Shown here piece by piece: positions 13,735-14,102 of a stretch of 14,102 bases of DNA (position 1 is the first letter of the stretch; every line of letters begins with the position of its first letter). The notes beneath the pieces were generated by a model. It saw nothing but the letters and a program-made list of their open reading frames with translations. It had not been told where the DNA came from and searched no databases. The position numbers were made by a program, and so were the translations under genes. The DNA comes from UBA5336 sp039198685 (lineage in GTDB: Bacteria > Pseudomonadota > Alphaproteobacteria > Caulobacterales > Hyphomonadaceae), in NCBI GenBank assembly GCA_039198685.1, contig JBCCTK010000087.1, forward strand, positions 1-14,102, in the 5' to 3' direction.

Positions 13735-14102
13735 TTGAAGAGACTTACAACCGCCTTTGGCTGCGTCATCCTGGCTCTAACGTCGCTGGCGCAAGAACCT
13801 GCGGGGTCGACCGTGGACCCAGAACTCTCAGCCCTTGCTCATAAGACCCTTAACGGGCTGCAAAAGCGTTCCATCAAGGCTCGACGGGAGTATTGCGGCT
13901 ACATTGGCTTGCACCCCGAAAAGGGACTGGTAGCCACTCGAGCAAGGGGCGGCACCCAGGCGTCTTGCTTCATGCCCCGCACGCCGGCAGATTTTGTGCC
14001 GATCGCCACCTATCACACCCATGGCGCATTCGATTTAGGGTATGACAATGAAACACCCTCCTACCAGGATCTGCGCAGTGACATCGACGCAGACTTGAAC
14101 GG
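13735..14102 (+). CDS. Exported DUF4329-like protein with JAMM-like motif (partial)
   Basis: The reading frame is open to the window end, giving 122 residues of an incomplete protein. It starts best at TTG 13735, eight bases after GGGGGA (13721-13726). No in-frame ATG is available upstream. A signal peptide (MKRLTTAFGCVILALTSLA) is followed by a domain that resembles DUF4329: EYCGYIGL (E52), a TxxxGxxxxC segment with C78, then YHTHGAFDLG and PSYQDLRSD. H94, H96, S109 and D112 with E52 recall the JAMM/MPN+ zinc-protease set (E, HxH, SxxD), though the gap between H96 and S109 is 12 residues, longer than the usual seven. C54 and C78 could form a disulfide. Function, length and the remaining C-terminus are unknown. 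The DUF4329 name is from memory. Confidence 0.62.
   Translation, partial: MKRLTTAFGCVILALTSLAQEPAGSTVDPELSALAHKTLNGLQKRSIKARREYCGYIGLHPEKGLVATRARGGTQASCFMPRTPADFVPIATYHTHGAFDLGYDNETPSYQDLRSDIDADLN

Overview
This window looks like a chromosomal segment of an alphaproteobacterium. The reasons are the order chorismate mutase - rpsP - rimM, a ribosomal protein S16 with a long Ala/Glu/Lys tail, nearby leuC and asd, a DUF1244 protein, and moderately high G+C. I cannot fix the genus. The layout is a mosaic of housekeeping genes and small accessory genes, tightly packed. Four convergent pairs overlap or lie within 8 bases of each other.

Bases 1-3046, all on the plus strand, form an operon-like run: the end of a small membrane protein, a REP-like palindromic element, an AroQ chorismate mutase, an unrecognised 154-residue protein, rpsP, a secreted beta/gamma-crystallin-like protein, and rimM. 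Two things break the usual pattern. A 136-base stretch carrying two perfect 9-bp hairpins sits between two copies of the chorismate mutase start. The crystallin gene sits between rpsP and rimM, and trmD and rplS do not follow rimM here.

Bases 3053-7317 hold a minus-strand pair, leuC and a double-hotdog thioesterase joined by an ATGA overlap. They are followed by a divergent prolyl 4-hydroxylase-like oxygenase, which converges on a GH5 glycosidase lipoprotein.

Bases 7382-11016, plus strand, hold a DUF1801 protein, a glutathione peroxidase, a thiolase ending in a clear intrinsic terminator, and an Fe-S flavoprotein of the HCAR/BciB type (8-vinyl reductase of (bacterio)chlorophyll synthesis). 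Directly before its start codon is a perfect TGTC-N10-GACA palindrome, the published consensus of the photosynthesis repressor PpsR/CrtJ. Gene type and site together suggest, without proving, that the host is an anoxygenic phototroph.

Bases 10997-14102 hold a minus-strand NTF2-like/DUF1244 pair, asd on the plus strand, and two divergent genes for exported proteins. One has a Pro/Ala-rich linker and an unknown C-terminal domain. The other, cut by the window end, resembles DUF4329 and carries a JAMM-like E...HxH...SxxD residue pattern.

No rRNA, tRNA, CRISPR array, phage or insertion sequence was seen. No stretch over 300 bases lacks a gene.
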